This document shows positions 16,152 to 24,956 of a stretch of 51,190 nt of DNA, piece after piece; positions within the stretch are counted from its first letter, which is position 1, and each line of letters opens with the position of its first letter. The notes below the pieces were generated by a model. It saw only the letters and a program-made list of their open reading frames with translations, made no database searches and had not been told where the DNA came from. A program made the position numbers and the translations under genes. Source of the stretch: Verrucomicrobiota bacterium (GTDB taxonomy: Bacteria; Verrucomicrobiota; Verrucomicrobiia; Limisphaerales; JACPZS01); contig JACPZS010000120.1 of NCBI GenBank assembly GCA_016195385.1, positions 1-51,190 of the forward strand, in the 5' to 3' direction.

Positions 16152-16986
16152 GATCTGTCGAATGATCTGCGTTCGCGGCCACGACGCGTCGGAAAAATTC
16201 GTGAACGCCAGTCTGGCGGATCACCCATTCGCCAAGCTTGGGAAAAAGCGCGGCGAGAGCCAGGATTGGACGCACCGGCAAAGGGTTGATGATGACCTCC
16301 GGCAAATCGAACTCAATGCAGCGTAGGACGGCGCTGGCAACCGCAGCAGGAGGGGAGGTTCCCAATTGCCAGGGGGCTTGGCAGCCGGTTGCCGATTTCA
16401 ACCGCGCGTAAATTCCTGCTTCCACGAAGCCTGGAGTAACCACGGACGCGCTCACGCCGGAGCCGCAGTAGGTGGCACGCAGTGATGCAGTGAAGGCAAC
16501 CACTCCGGCTTTTGTGGCCGCATAAGGTTCTTGAAACGCCGGGCCGGACTTGCCTGCCAGCGAAGAAATGTTCACGATGTGGCCGTAGCGACGTTCAACC
16601 ATCTCTGGCAACAAGAGCCGCGTGAGCAACATCGGCGCTTCGAGGTTGACGCGAATGATTTCGCGAATTTGCGCCTCGGAAAGATCGTGATACGCCGAAG
16701 TGTATTCGATCCCCGCATTATTCACGAGGATATCGATTGGTCCCAAAGTTGCGCGCACCCAGCGGGCGACGCGCCGGATTTCTTCCGGCTCGCGCAGATC
16801 CGCCACGCATACGACTGCCTGAGTTCCGCCGGCTGCAATTTGCTGGCGCAGCGATTCGAGTTCCTCGCCCGGATAAGCGACGAGCGCCAGTTTCACTCCG
16901 CGGCTTGCCAAGGCTCGAGCCATAAAGGTGCCCAACCCACCCGAGGCTCCGGTCAGCAGGCAGGTGCGCGATGCCAGATTTTTCAT
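16123..16986 (-). CDS. Short-chain dehydrogenase/reductase
   Basis: A 287-residue classical SDR: cofactor motif TGASGGLG, structural motif ILVNNAGIEYTS and catalytic S-Y-K (ISSLAGKSG, then PYAATKAG). The C terminus has a hydrophobic stretch (RPILALAALFP), suggesting membrane association as in acyl or lipid reductases. ATG 16986 gives a normal start just before TCLLTGASGG; the longer frame to 17082 looks non-coding. It converges on the FadL-like gene with a 29-bp overlap and lies divergent to the Phc-like operon. SDRs of this type reduce 3-ketoacyl or related substrates, but specificity cannot be read. Confidence 0.85.
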   Translation of the reverse strand: MKNLASRTCLLTGASGGLGTFMARALASRGVKLALVAYPGEELESLRQQIAAGGTQAVVCVADLREPEEIRRVARWVRATLGPIDILVNNAGIEYTSAYHDLSEAQIREIIRVNLEAPMLLTRLLLPEMVERRYGHIVNISSLAGKSGPAFQEPYAATKAGVVAFTASLRATYCGSGVSASVVTPGFVEAGIYARLKSATGCQAPWQLGTSPPAAVASAVLRCIEFDLPEVIINPLPVRPILALAALFPKLGEWVIRQTGVHEFFRRVVAANADHSTDPRNDTSETR

Positions 16987-17217
16987 CGCGACCCACCGCT
17001 GCGTGCGGCTGGTGTGGGCATCCGGACGCCGCGGACAAAATGAAACAAATACATCGGTGGCGCATCCTACCAAGCACACCAAGTTGGGACAAACTATTAA
17101 ACGGTAACTGCGCGTTAGCGTGGGGTAGACTTATCCGCTGGTGATTTTCGGGTTGTGCCGGTGCCCCGCAACGGTCATGGTTTCCCTGAGTCCACGCGCA
17201 ATTGGTGCAGTATTTGA

Positions 17218-18657
17218 ATGGATACCAAAATAATCACACCGGGCTCCGGCGACAAAGAGTGTATCATTGGCTGCCGCAACAGCCAGGGGCTGGAAGTGCG
17301 CGCCACGCCCTTGCGGTTGAGCCGCTACGTCGTCGTCTTTGAAGTCTATAACCCGTACAGCATTCTCCAACTGTCCGAGGTGCTCAGCGACTTCCGGATC
17401 ATCATGAACGAGCGGCTGGTTTACTCCGGTCGCGCCGTCGTCAGCAACCTCGTCAACACAGGAATTCTCCTGATCTGCGAGGCGACGCTGGACGAGTCCT
17501 GGCTGGAGGTGGACGTTTTTTCCCCGATCAACCAGTGGGAAAAACTGCGCCTGGAGTTCGCGCAATTCCTGCGGGACTGGGAAAAAATCAACCGCATTGT
17601 CCCGGATTTCAAAGTCACCGTCGCCGACATGCAGGCACTGCTCACCGATTTGCGGCGCTGGCTCGAACAGGTCGAACTCGGTATCCGCTCGGAACCCGCC
17701 GGCAACCGGGCACAAATCGAACGCGACGTCATCCATGAGCTGCACGAACCGATCCTGCCGCTCATTCTTTCGTGGTTTAACCGTTTTGACCGGGTGACCG
17801 AGCAGGTCGAGGAAGATGCCCGTCCGGCGCATGGAGTTTACGCGCGGCGGCTGCTGCATCCGCTGGTGCTGTGTTCGCCCTTTGTTTACCGCTCCTTCAA
17901 CAAGCCCCTCGGTTACGCCGGCGACTACGAGATGGTGAACATGATTTTGCGCGATCCGCGCGAGGGCAGTTCCTTGTTTGCAAAAATCGTCAACGTCTGC
18001 TTCCTGAAAAATCCACCCTCGGAGGCGCATCGCAACCGCATCGGCGTGCTCGTGGAAAAATTGCGCCAGGAAACCATTCGCGTCGCCAAGCAGGGCCGCC
18101 GGGCTCAGATTTACAACCTGGGTTGCGGCCCGGCCAAGGAAGTGCGCGACTTCATGGGCCAGGATGAAGTTTCGAACCAGGCCGATTTCACGCTGGTGGA
18201 TTTCAACGAGGAAACCATTCTCCACAGCAGCCAGTTGCTCGATGGGATTCGCCAGCGGCATCATCGCGAGACCGTGATCGAATTTCAAAAACGCTCGGTG
18301 CATCTTCTGCTCAAGGAGGCAGGCAAACCAATTCCCGGAGTTGCGCAGGAAAAATTCGATCTGGTTTATTGCGCCGGACTGTTCGACTACATGTCCGACC
18401 GCATCTGCAAAAGATTGATGAACATTTTTTACGATATGCTCGCGCCGGGCGGCCTGCTGCTGGTGACGAACGTGGATGCCTCGAAACCATTCCGGCATTC
18501 GATGGAGCTGATTCTGGAGTGGCATCTGATTTGCCGGAGTGCGGCGCAAATGAAGTCGCTCATCCCGGATCGGGCGTCGCCGGAAACTTACTCCATTTCG
18601 TCCGAGCCGACTGGTGTCAATGTGTTCATCGAAGTCAGAAAACCCGATCGTGCCTAG
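17218..18657 (+). CDS. PhcB-like SAM-dependent methyltransferase with N-terminal PilZ-like domain
   Basis: 479 residues. The N-terminal 120 are beta-rich and PilZ-like (SRYVVVFEVYN, then YSGRAVVSNLVNTGILL). A helical linker follows, then a class I methyltransferase fold from about 290: motif I YNLGCGPAKEV (299-309), acidic FTLVDFNEE, FDLVYCAGLFDYM and LAPGGLLLVTNV. The region before it, YRSFNKPLGYAGDYEMVN, is typical of the group often annotated as 3-hydroxypalmitic acid methyl ester biosynthesis proteins. In Ralstonia, PhcB makes that quorum signal and heads the phcBSRQ operon. Here the gene is followed by a kinase (8-base overlap) and two receiver-kinases in the same order. Signal identity is inferred, not shown. 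Confidence 0.75.
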   Translation: MDTKIITPGSGDKECIIGCRNSQGLEVRATPLRLSRYVVVFEVYNPYSILQLSEVLSDFRIIMNERLVYSGRAVVSNLVNTGILLICEATLDESWLEVDVFSPINQWEKLRLEFAQFLRDWEKINRIVPDFKVTVADMQALLTDLRRWLEQVELGIRSEPAGNRAQIERDVIHELHEPILPLILSWFNRFDRVTEQVEEDARPAHGVYARRLLHPLVLCSPFVYRSFNKPLGYAGDYEMVNMILRDPREGSSLFAKIVNVCFLKNPPSEAHRNRIGVLVEKLRQETIRVAKQGRRAQIYNLGCGPAKEVRDFMGQDEVSNQADFTLVDFNEETILHSSQLLDGIRQRHHRETVIEFQKRSVHLLLKEAGKPIPGVAQEKFDLVYCAGLFDYMSDRICKRLMNIFYDMLAPGGLLLVTNVDASKPFRHSMELILEWHLICRSAAQMKSLIPDRASPETYSISSEPTGVNVFIEVRKPDRA

Positions 18658-21340
18658 CGCATCCCCTAGTCCTTCGCCGGAACTGACGCAGGCGTTCGCG
18701 CAGTACGACCAGCGCGTCACGATCAACAACATCAAAATCGGCTGTTACCTGGGCATGGCGCTCATGCCGGCCGGCGCGCTGCTCGATTTTCTGGTCTATC
18801 AACCCCCGACTCCGCTTTTCTTCCTCAAGCTCCGTCTGCTCTGTTCGGCGCTCATCGGTGTCTTTTACTGGATCGTGCGCTCCAACGCCGGCACCCGGCA
18901 TCACCGCAAGCTGGGCGTGACGCTGGCGATGTTCCCGACATTTTTTATTGCGTGGATGATTTATGAAATCGGCGGAGCTGGTTCACCGTATTATGCAGGT
19001 TTGAATCTAGTATTGCTCGTCGTCGGTTTTGTGTTGCACTGGACGTTTCGAGAAAGCCTCGTCGCGGTGTCATTAGTGATGGGGATGTACCTCAGCGCCT
19101 GCTTCCTCCACGCGCTCCGCGATAAGTCCCCCATCCCGGCCGCTCTGCTTCACAACCCGGATTTTTTCAACAACCTTTATTTCCTGGCCGTGACAGGCGT
19201 CATCGTCGTCACCGGCAGCTTCTACCACACGCGGCTGCGTTTCCGCGAATTCGCGCTGCGCTTCGAACTGGATCAGAACCGCCAGACGTTGGAGGAAAAC
19301 AACCGCAAGCTGCTCGAGTTGGATCGAGTCAAGACCCGCTTTTTCGCCAACATCAGTCACGAACTGCGCACGCCGCTGACGTTGCTCCTCGCGCCGCTGG
19401 ATGCCTTGCGCCAGGCGCGCGCACAGGCGCTCGACGAGCAAAGTCACGAATGGCTGGCCATCATGCAGGTCAACGGCATGCGGCTGCTCAAGTTGATCAA
19501 CGACCTGTTGGACCTGGTGAAGCTGGACTCGGGCAAGGCGCATCTACAGCCCGAAGCGCTCAAAGTGGCGGACTTCGTGCGTGGCCTGGCGAGTTCCATT
19601 CAGACGGTTGCACGCGACAAAGGCATCCGACTGGAACCATTCGTGAGCGAAGAAGTAGGCATGGTGCTGGCCGACCACGACAAACTCGAAAAAGTTCTGC
19701 TCAACCTGCTGTTCAACGCGATTAAATTCACTCCCGGCGGCGGACGCATCGAGTTTCGCGCCGAGCGGCAGGTGGACAATCTCCTGTTTATCGTGGCCGA
19801 CACGGGCATGGGCATCGCGCCCAATCAATTGCCGTTCGTCTTTGATCGCTTCTGGCAGGCGGACACTTCGGCACAACGCAAATTCCAGGGCGCTGGCATC
19901 GGCCTGGCGCTGGTCAAAGAATTGGTCGAGGCGCACGGTGGCAAAGTAACCGCCCAAAGTGAAGTGGGCCGCGGTACGACAATGACGGTGCGGATTCCAT
20001 ATCGTCGCGCCGATGCCGACCTGCCCGCCACGGCCGAGAGCAGCGCTGTGACATCCACGGAAAGTGCCGTCGCGGAACGTTCGGGCCAAGGCGATGAATG
20101 GCTGATGAACCTGTATCGCCGCGCGGAACTGTTCCCCGCGCTGACGCCGGTGCGCGGATCGATGCATGCGTTTGATGAAGGGCGTGCGGCAAAATTGCCG
20201 CGCGTGTTAATTGCGGATGACGAGCCGGACATGCTGCGTTTTCTCCACTCCCAACTTGCGGCACATTTTCAAGTATTTGAAGCCACGGACGGCCAGCAAG
20301 CCATCGACGTCGCCAGCCAGATTCTGCCCGCCGCCGTGTTGTGCGACATGATGATGCCGGAGAAAGACGGCCTGCAAGTTTGCCGCGAGCTGCGCGCCCG
20401 GACGCACACGCGCAACATCCCCATTCTCCTGCTCACCGCGCGAGCCGATGAAGAGACCAAGTTGACCGCGTTGTCGGTCGGCGCGACGGATTTTTTGACC
20501 AAGCCATTTTCTACGACCGAACTGCACGTACGCCTGAAAAACCTCGTCGATTCTTATCACCTGCAACGGCAGTTGGCCGCGCAAAATCAACAGCTCGAAG
20601 CCGCCCTGGAAGAATTGAAGGAGACGGAAGTTCAACTCGTGCAGGCGGAGAAGATGGCCTCCCTTGGCCGCATGGCCGCCGGCATCATCCACGAGATTAA
20701 CAACCCGCTCAACTTCGCCAAGACCGGCATGTACACGCTCAAAGCAAAGGAGAAACATCTGCCCGAAGAACAAAAGGCCGAGTTCGAGGAAATTCTCCGC
20801 GATGTCGAAGAAGGATTGGATCGTGTCAAAATCATCGTCTCCGACTTGCGCAGCTTCAGCCATCCCGGCGAAGGCCAGTTTGAAGACATCGAAGTCGAGC
20901 CGCTGGTGACGGCAGCGCTGCGTTTTCTCAGCCGCGAATGGAAGGACAAAGTCCGCATCGAAAAAAACATTCCCACAGGCCAGATCATTTTGGGAAACCG
21001 GAACCAAATCATCCAGGTGCTCGTGAACCTTTTGCAAAACTCGCTGGATTCTCTGGACGGCAAGACCGCTGGTTCCGCGTCACCAACGATTTGGGTCGAG
21101 GGGCAGATCGAAGCGGGCGTCAGTAAAATCATCCTGCGCGACAACGGGCCGGGCATCCCGGGCGAACATTTGAGCCGCATTTTCGATCCGTTTTTCACGA
21201 CCAAGGATGTGGGCGAAGGCGTCGGCCTGGGACTGAGCATCTGCTACCGGATCTTGAGCGCGCACGGCGGCCGGATCACGGTCAGGAATGAGCCGGGCGA
21301 GTTCTGCGAATTTACTTTGGAATTTCCACGGAAAGTGTGA
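18650..21340 (+). CDS. PhcS-like membrane sensor kinase with HK-REC-HK architecture
   Basis: About 896 residues (908 if an upstream GTG at 18614 is used; residue numbers here follow that). Residues 40-205 contain about six TM helices with short loops, as in PhcS/CqsS/LqsS-type sensors. After a coiled coil comes kinase 1: H249 in SHELRTPL, N box LLFNAIKF, G boxes DTGMGIAP and GAGIGLALV. A receiver follows (525-645) with DDEPD, D578 in LCDMMMP and LTKPF. A second coiled coil leads to kinase 2: His in GIIHEINNPLN, N box LLQNSLDSL, DNGPGIP and GVGLGLSI. All catalytic residues are present, which would allow an internal relay or dual output. It overlaps the methyltransferase by eight bases, so co-translation is likely. 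The ligand is unknown. Confidence 0.85.
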   Translation: MPSASPSPSPELTQAFAQYDQRVTINNIKIGCYLGMALMPAGALLDFLVYQPPTPLFFLKLRLLCSALIGVFYWIVRSNAGTRHHRKLGVTLAMFPTFFIAWMIYEIGGAGSPYYAGLNLVLLVVGFVLHWTFRESLVAVSLVMGMYLSACFLHALRDKSPIPAALLHNPDFFNNLYFLAVTGVIVVTGSFYHTRLRFREFALRFELDQNRQTLEENNRKLLELDRVKTRFFANISHELRTPLTLLLAPLDALRQARAQALDEQSHEWLAIMQVNGMRLLKLINDLLDLVKLDSGKAHLQPEALKVADFVRGLASSIQTVARDKGIRLEPFVSEEVGMVLADHDKLEKVLLNLLFNAIKFTPGGGRIEFRAERQVDNLLFIVADTGMGIAPNQLPFVFDRFWQADTSAQRKFQGAGIGLALVKELVEAHGGKVTAQSEVGRGTTMTVRIPYRRADADLPATAESSAVTSTESAVAERSGQGDEWLMNLYRRAELFPALTPVRGSMHAFDEGRAAKLPRVLIADDEPDMLRFLHSQLAAHFQVFEATDGQQAIDVASQILPAAVLCDMMMPEKDGLQVCRELRARTHTRNIPILLLTARADEETKLTALSVGATDFLTKPFSTTELHVRLKNLVDSYHLQRQLAAQNQQLEAALEELKETEVQLVQAEKMASLGRMAAGIIHEINNPLNFAKTGMYTLKAKEKHLPEEQKAEFEEILRDVEEGLDRVKIIVSDLRSFSHPGEGQFEDIEVEPLVTAALRFLSREWKDKVRIEKNIPTGQIILGNRNQIIQVLVNLLQNSLDSLDGKTAGSASPTIWVEGQIEAGVSKIILRDNGPGIPGEHLSRIFDPFFTTKDVGEGVGLGLSICYRILSAHGGRITVRNEPGEFCEFTLEFPRKV

Positions 21341-21379
21341 CACTGGCCGCCGATGGTCCGCCGGCTGCGGACTACGCCG

Positions 21380-22645
21380 ATGCAAAATCTTTACGACTAC
21401 AAAAAGTTCGCGATTCTCTACGTCGATGACGAAGAGAAGTCGCTGAAGTATTTTGATCGCGCGTTCAGCGAACAATTTCGTATATTTACGGCCAGCAACG
21501 CCCAGGATGGCTATAAACTTCTCGAACAACACCAGGACGAAATCGGGCTGATCATGACCGATCAAAGAATGCCCGGCGAAAAAGGCGTCCAGTTCCTGGA
21601 GAAGGCCCGGTTACTGCGCCCGCGCATCATCCGGATTCTGGTCACGGCGTTTTCGGATCTCGATGCGGCGATTCAGGCGGTCAACACCGGCGCGATTTAC
21701 AAATACATCACCAAGCCATGGGACGTGCCGTTGTTGGAAACCACCCTCAAACGCGGGTTGGAATTTTTCCTCGTCCAGCGTGAACGCGATCAGCTCTTGC
21801 GCGAAAAAATGACGGTGCTGCACAAAATGGTGATCACCGATCGGGTCATCAGTCTCGGCGTCATGGCCGCCGGCCTCGGCCACCATATCCGGAACGCGCT
21901 CGTCGCGGTGCGGACATTTCTGGATCTCGCGCCGGAGATGCTGCACCGCGAAGACCTCGACATGGAGGATTTGCGCCACCCACATTTCTGGAACGAATTT
22001 TACGAGAAAGTTCAGTTGCGGGTGAAAAAAGTCGTGGATCTGCTCGACGACATCGGCGGAGTTTCCGCCAAGCCAGCCTTCAATTTCACGACCCAGGCCC
22101 GGCTTCACGAAGTAGTCGCCGCCGCGTTGCACAAGGCAAATCCAGAGCTGGCCGCGAAGGAAATTCAGGTGCATACCGATGTGTCGCCTGACTTGCCGCC
22201 GTTGCTCGTGGATTATCCCAAATTCTGCCGCTTGTTTGAATTGCTCTGCCGGGACGAAGCAATCAATTTGCCGCCGCGAAGCCGGCTGAACATTCGCGCC
22301 CGGCAAATCAACGGGGGATCGCTTGCGGAAGCGCACGTCGAGATTCAAATCCAAGACAACGGTCCCGGCCTGCCCAACGACGCGCTGCGTTCGGTTTTTG
22401 ACCCTTTCTACAGCCGCGGCGACGACCCGCAGGAATTCGGCCTCAACCTGATCGCCTGCTATTTCATCATTTACCATCACGGCGGTCGCATTGAAATTCA
22501 TTCCGAAAAGGGACAGGGCGTGACGTTTGTGATTCAACTGCCAATCAACCCCAAAGCCATCGCCGAAGTGGAGGAAAGTCGCGACTTCCTGGCCAAGGTG
22601 ATGATGAACGACCGGCTGTGGGAAAAACTGCTCTCCTCGCCATGA
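21380..22645 (+). CDS. PhcR-like receiver-histidine kinase
   Basis: A soluble 421-residue protein from ATG 21380. The N-terminal receiver is complete (YVDDEEKS, D61 in IMTDQRMPG, TKPW). It is followed by a DHp helix with GLGHHIRNALVAV (His168/169) and a C-terminal HATPase domain. The ATPase keeps DNGPGLP and a late GGRIEIHSEKGQG, but the N box reads LLCRDEAIN rather than the usual N-A, and the second G box is EFGLNLI. Kinase activity may be altered. Ralstonia PhcR has the same unusual arrangement, a response regulator with a histidine-kinase-like output, and sits after the sensor. It starts 39 bases after the sensor gene. Confidence 0.8.
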   Translation: MQNLYDYKKFAILYVDDEEKSLKYFDRAFSEQFRIFTASNAQDGYKLLEQHQDEIGLIMTDQRMPGEKGVQFLEKARLLRPRIIRILVTAFSDLDAAIQAVNTGAIYKYITKPWDVPLLETTLKRGLEFFLVQRERDQLLREKMTVLHKMVITDRVISLGVMAAGLGHHIRNALVAVRTFLDLAPEMLHREDLDMEDLRHPHFWNEFYEKVQLRVKKVVDLLDDIGGVSAKPAFNFTTQARLHEVVAAALHKANPELAAKEIQVHTDVSPDLPPLLVDYPKFCRLFELLCRDEAINLPPRSRLNIRARQINGGSLAEAHVEIQIQDNGPGLPNDALRSVFDPFYSRGDDPQEFGLNLIACYFIIYHHGGRIEIHSEKGQGVTFVIQLPINPKAIAEVEESRDFLAKVMMNDRLWEKLLSSP

Positions 22646-22727
22646 ACGCCCCAGCGTGCCAATACCAGATGATGTTTCGACTCGTGGCCGTGGCCCGGCC
22701 CGGTGAATACTTAACCTTGAAACTTGG

Positions 22728-23990
22728 ATGCACTTGACTCTGCCGACCCAACCACCTTCAACCAGTGTTCCGGTAACGCCGCCGCCGAAGCGTCGCACCT
22801 TGCTGGTGGTGGATGATGACGAAGGACCGCGCGAATCGCTGCGGATGATTTTTTCGCAGGACTATCAGGTAATCACGGCGGACGCCGGCCCCCACGCGCT
22901 GGTGCTCGCGCAAACCCGGCAGGTGGATGTCGCCATCCTCGATTTGCGGATGCCGGGGATGTCGGGTTTGGAACTATTCGCCAAACTTCGCGAACAGGAT
23001 CCCACCATCGAAGTCATCATCCTGACCGCGTATGAAAGTGTGGAGAATGTCCGGCAGGCTCTGCGCCTTGGCGCTTGCGATTACCTCTCCAAACCGTATG
23101 AAGTTGAGACGATTCGCGCCGCCGTTGCCGGCGCGCTGGAGCGGCACGATCAACTGGCGCGGCTCCGTTCGCTTGAACGGGAAGTTCGTCAGCAGCAGCT
23201 CGCGGAAGCAATCGTGCGCACGAAGAGCGAGATCTACGCGAGCGTTCTGCATGACATCAACGCGCCGCTCAGTTCGATTTCCTGCCTGGCAGACATCATC
23301 ATCCAATCTTTTGGTAGCGCGGAAAAACTCGAAGGCGAAAACCTCGAGCAAATCAAGGAGAACCTGCTCAACGTCATCCATCACGCCAACCATTGCGTGG
23401 AAATTTCCCGGCGGTATGTGAGCTTCTTGCGCCGCGAGCGATCGGTCGCGCAAGTGATCAAAGTGAACGAGATTCTTGGCGATGTCGCGCGCCTGCTGAA
23501 ATTTCATCCCGACGTCCGCAACCAGCGGTTGAGCATCCAGCCACTGGCTGGAGAATTACTCGCCAGTGCCAACGGCATCGACCTCATCCAAATCCTGGTC
23601 AATCTCATTATCAACGGATTGCGTTGCTCGCCGGTCGCACGACCGGTAATCGTATCCGCCCAAATCATGGACGCGCCTCCAGCCCTCGCCGAGTCCGCGC
23701 CCGAAGTGGCCCGGCTGTTTTTCAAATCCGCGCGATTCTCCAACACACCGCCGGTGATCGCCCTCGCCGTTCAGGATTTTGGTCCCGGTATTGCGCCTCC
23801 ACTACTGGCCCGCCTTTTTGAACCCAAATCGGACGCCCCGCCCGCCGCGGATGGCGGCGGGCTGGGACTGGTGATTGTTCAGCGCTGCATCGAAGCGAGT
23901 GCCGCCGCGCTGGGAGTGGAATCACGAATCGGCCAGGGAACTACTTTCACCGTCTATCTGTCCAGCGACGGCGAGTCTGGGCGCGTTTAA
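22728..23990 (+). CDS. PhcQ-like receiver-histidine kinase
   Basis: 420 residues with a proline-rich N terminus. The receiver follows (VVDDDEG, D72 in AILDLRMPG, LSKPY), then a DHp-like helix SVLHDINAPLSSI (His175) and an HATPase domain with N box LVNLIINGL, DFGPGIAP and GGGLGLVIV. No DNA-binding domain is present, so any transcriptional output must pass to another regulator; in Ralstonia that is the LysR-type PhcA. It closes the four-gene run, 82 bases after the previous gene. Its position and architecture match PhcQ, but it could equally be a second PhcR-type paralogue. Confidence 0.78.
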   Translation: MHLTLPTQPPSTSVPVTPPPKRRTLLVVDDDEGPRESLRMIFSQDYQVITADAGPHALVLAQTRQVDVAILDLRMPGMSGLELFAKLREQDPTIEVIILTAYESVENVRQALRLGACDYLSKPYEVETIRAAVAGALERHDQLARLRSLEREVRQQQLAEAIVRTKSEIYASVLHDINAPLSSISCLADIIIQSFGSAEKLEGENLEQIKENLLNVIHHANHCVEISRRYVSFLRRERSVAQVIKVNEILGDVARLLKFHPDVRNQRLSIQPLAGELLASANGIDLIQILVNLIINGLRCSPVARPVIVSAQIMDAPPALAESAPEVARLFFKSARFSNTPPVIALAVQDFGPGIAPPLLARLFEPKSDAPPAADGGGLGLVIVQRCIEASAAALGVESRIGQGTTFTVYLSSDGESGRV

Positions 23991-24053
23991 GCCTCCGTCG
24001 GTCTCCCGCATGAATGCTGCGATAGTCTGCGTTCAATTTCGCGAACTCGATTC

Positions 24054-24920
24054 ATGCAAATCATAACTTCGCTTCGAGCAATGCAACGGCTCGCGCGACA
24101 TTGGAAACTGGCTGCGACCAAAATCGGCTTCGTGCCGACGATGGGCTACCTCCACGCTGGACACCTCAGTCTCATCCATCAAGCGCGTCAACTTATCGGG
24201 CCGCACGGTCAAGTCGTCGTCAGCATTTACGTAAACCCCACGCAGTTTGCGCCGACGGAAGATCTGGCGAAATATCCACGCGATCTCACGCGGGATCGCG
24301 CGCTGTGCCGACAGGCTGGCGTCGATGCGCTGTTCATGCCGCCGGACGCTCAGATGTATCCGAACCGCGAAGCCGGTGGCTACAGCACCTACGTCGTCGA
24401 GGAAGCTTTGTCGCGCGGCATGGAAGGCGCGTCGCGGCCGACGCATTTTCGCGGCGTCGCCACCATTGTCGCCAAACTCTTCAACCTGGTTTTGCCCGAC
24501 GTGGCCGTGTTCGGCGCGAAAGATTTTCAACAAGCCGCCGTCGTCGAACGCATGACGCGCGACTTGAATTTTCCAGTGAAAATTTTTGTCGCGCCGACGA
24601 TCCGCGAACCGGATGGCCTCGCTCTCAGTTCGCGCAACAAATATCTTTCCGCGGAGGAGCGTCCGCAGGCGACTGTTTTGTGGCGCTCGATTCAACTCGC
24701 CCGGGCACGCGTCGCGAAAGTAAAGAAACCCATCGCTTCCAAAAAACTGCGGACCGAAATCACACGACTGATCGCGACGTGTCCCGCCGCGCGACTCGAT
24801 TACCTGGAATTTTTTGATCCGGTGACGTTGCGACCTCTTGCGCTCGTTCATCGAGGGATACGCGTCGCGCTCGCGGTGTTCGTGGGCAAGACCCGCCTCA
24901 TCGACAACGCCATGCTTTGA
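24054..24920 (+). CDS. panC: Pantoate--beta-alanine ligase
   Basis: A 288-residue PanC, which condenses pantoate and beta-alanine with ATP to make pantothenate, the CoA precursor. The nucleotidyltransferase motif VPTMGYLHAGHLSLI, the metal/substrate segment VSIYVNPTQFAP, FGAKDFQQAAVVERM and the mobile-loop SSRNKYLS are all present. Length is normal. The gene is followed by nadB after 36 bases on the same strand, so the two vitamin/cofactor genes are probably co-transcribed. Confidence 0.96.
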   Translation: MQIITSLRAMQRLARHWKLAATKIGFVPTMGYLHAGHLSLIHQARQLIGPHGQVVVSIYVNPTQFAPTEDLAKYPRDLTRDRALCRQAGVDALFMPPDAQMYPNREAGGYSTYVVEEALSRGMEGASRPTHFRGVATIVAKLFNLVLPDVAVFGAKDFQQAAVVERMTRDLNFPVKIFVAPTIREPDGLALSSRNKYLSAEERPQATVLWRSIQLARARVAKVKKPIASKKLRTEITRLIATCPAARLDYLEFFDPVTLRPLALVHRGIRVALAVFVGKTRLIDNAML

Positions 24921-24956
24921 AAAACTTTCGCCAACTTTTATCCGTGCCACGTCAGC

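Noticed and set aside
17131..18735. Long minus-strand open frame opposite the methyltransferase
   Set aside because: Shadow of the well-supported SAM methyltransferase; no domain signature.
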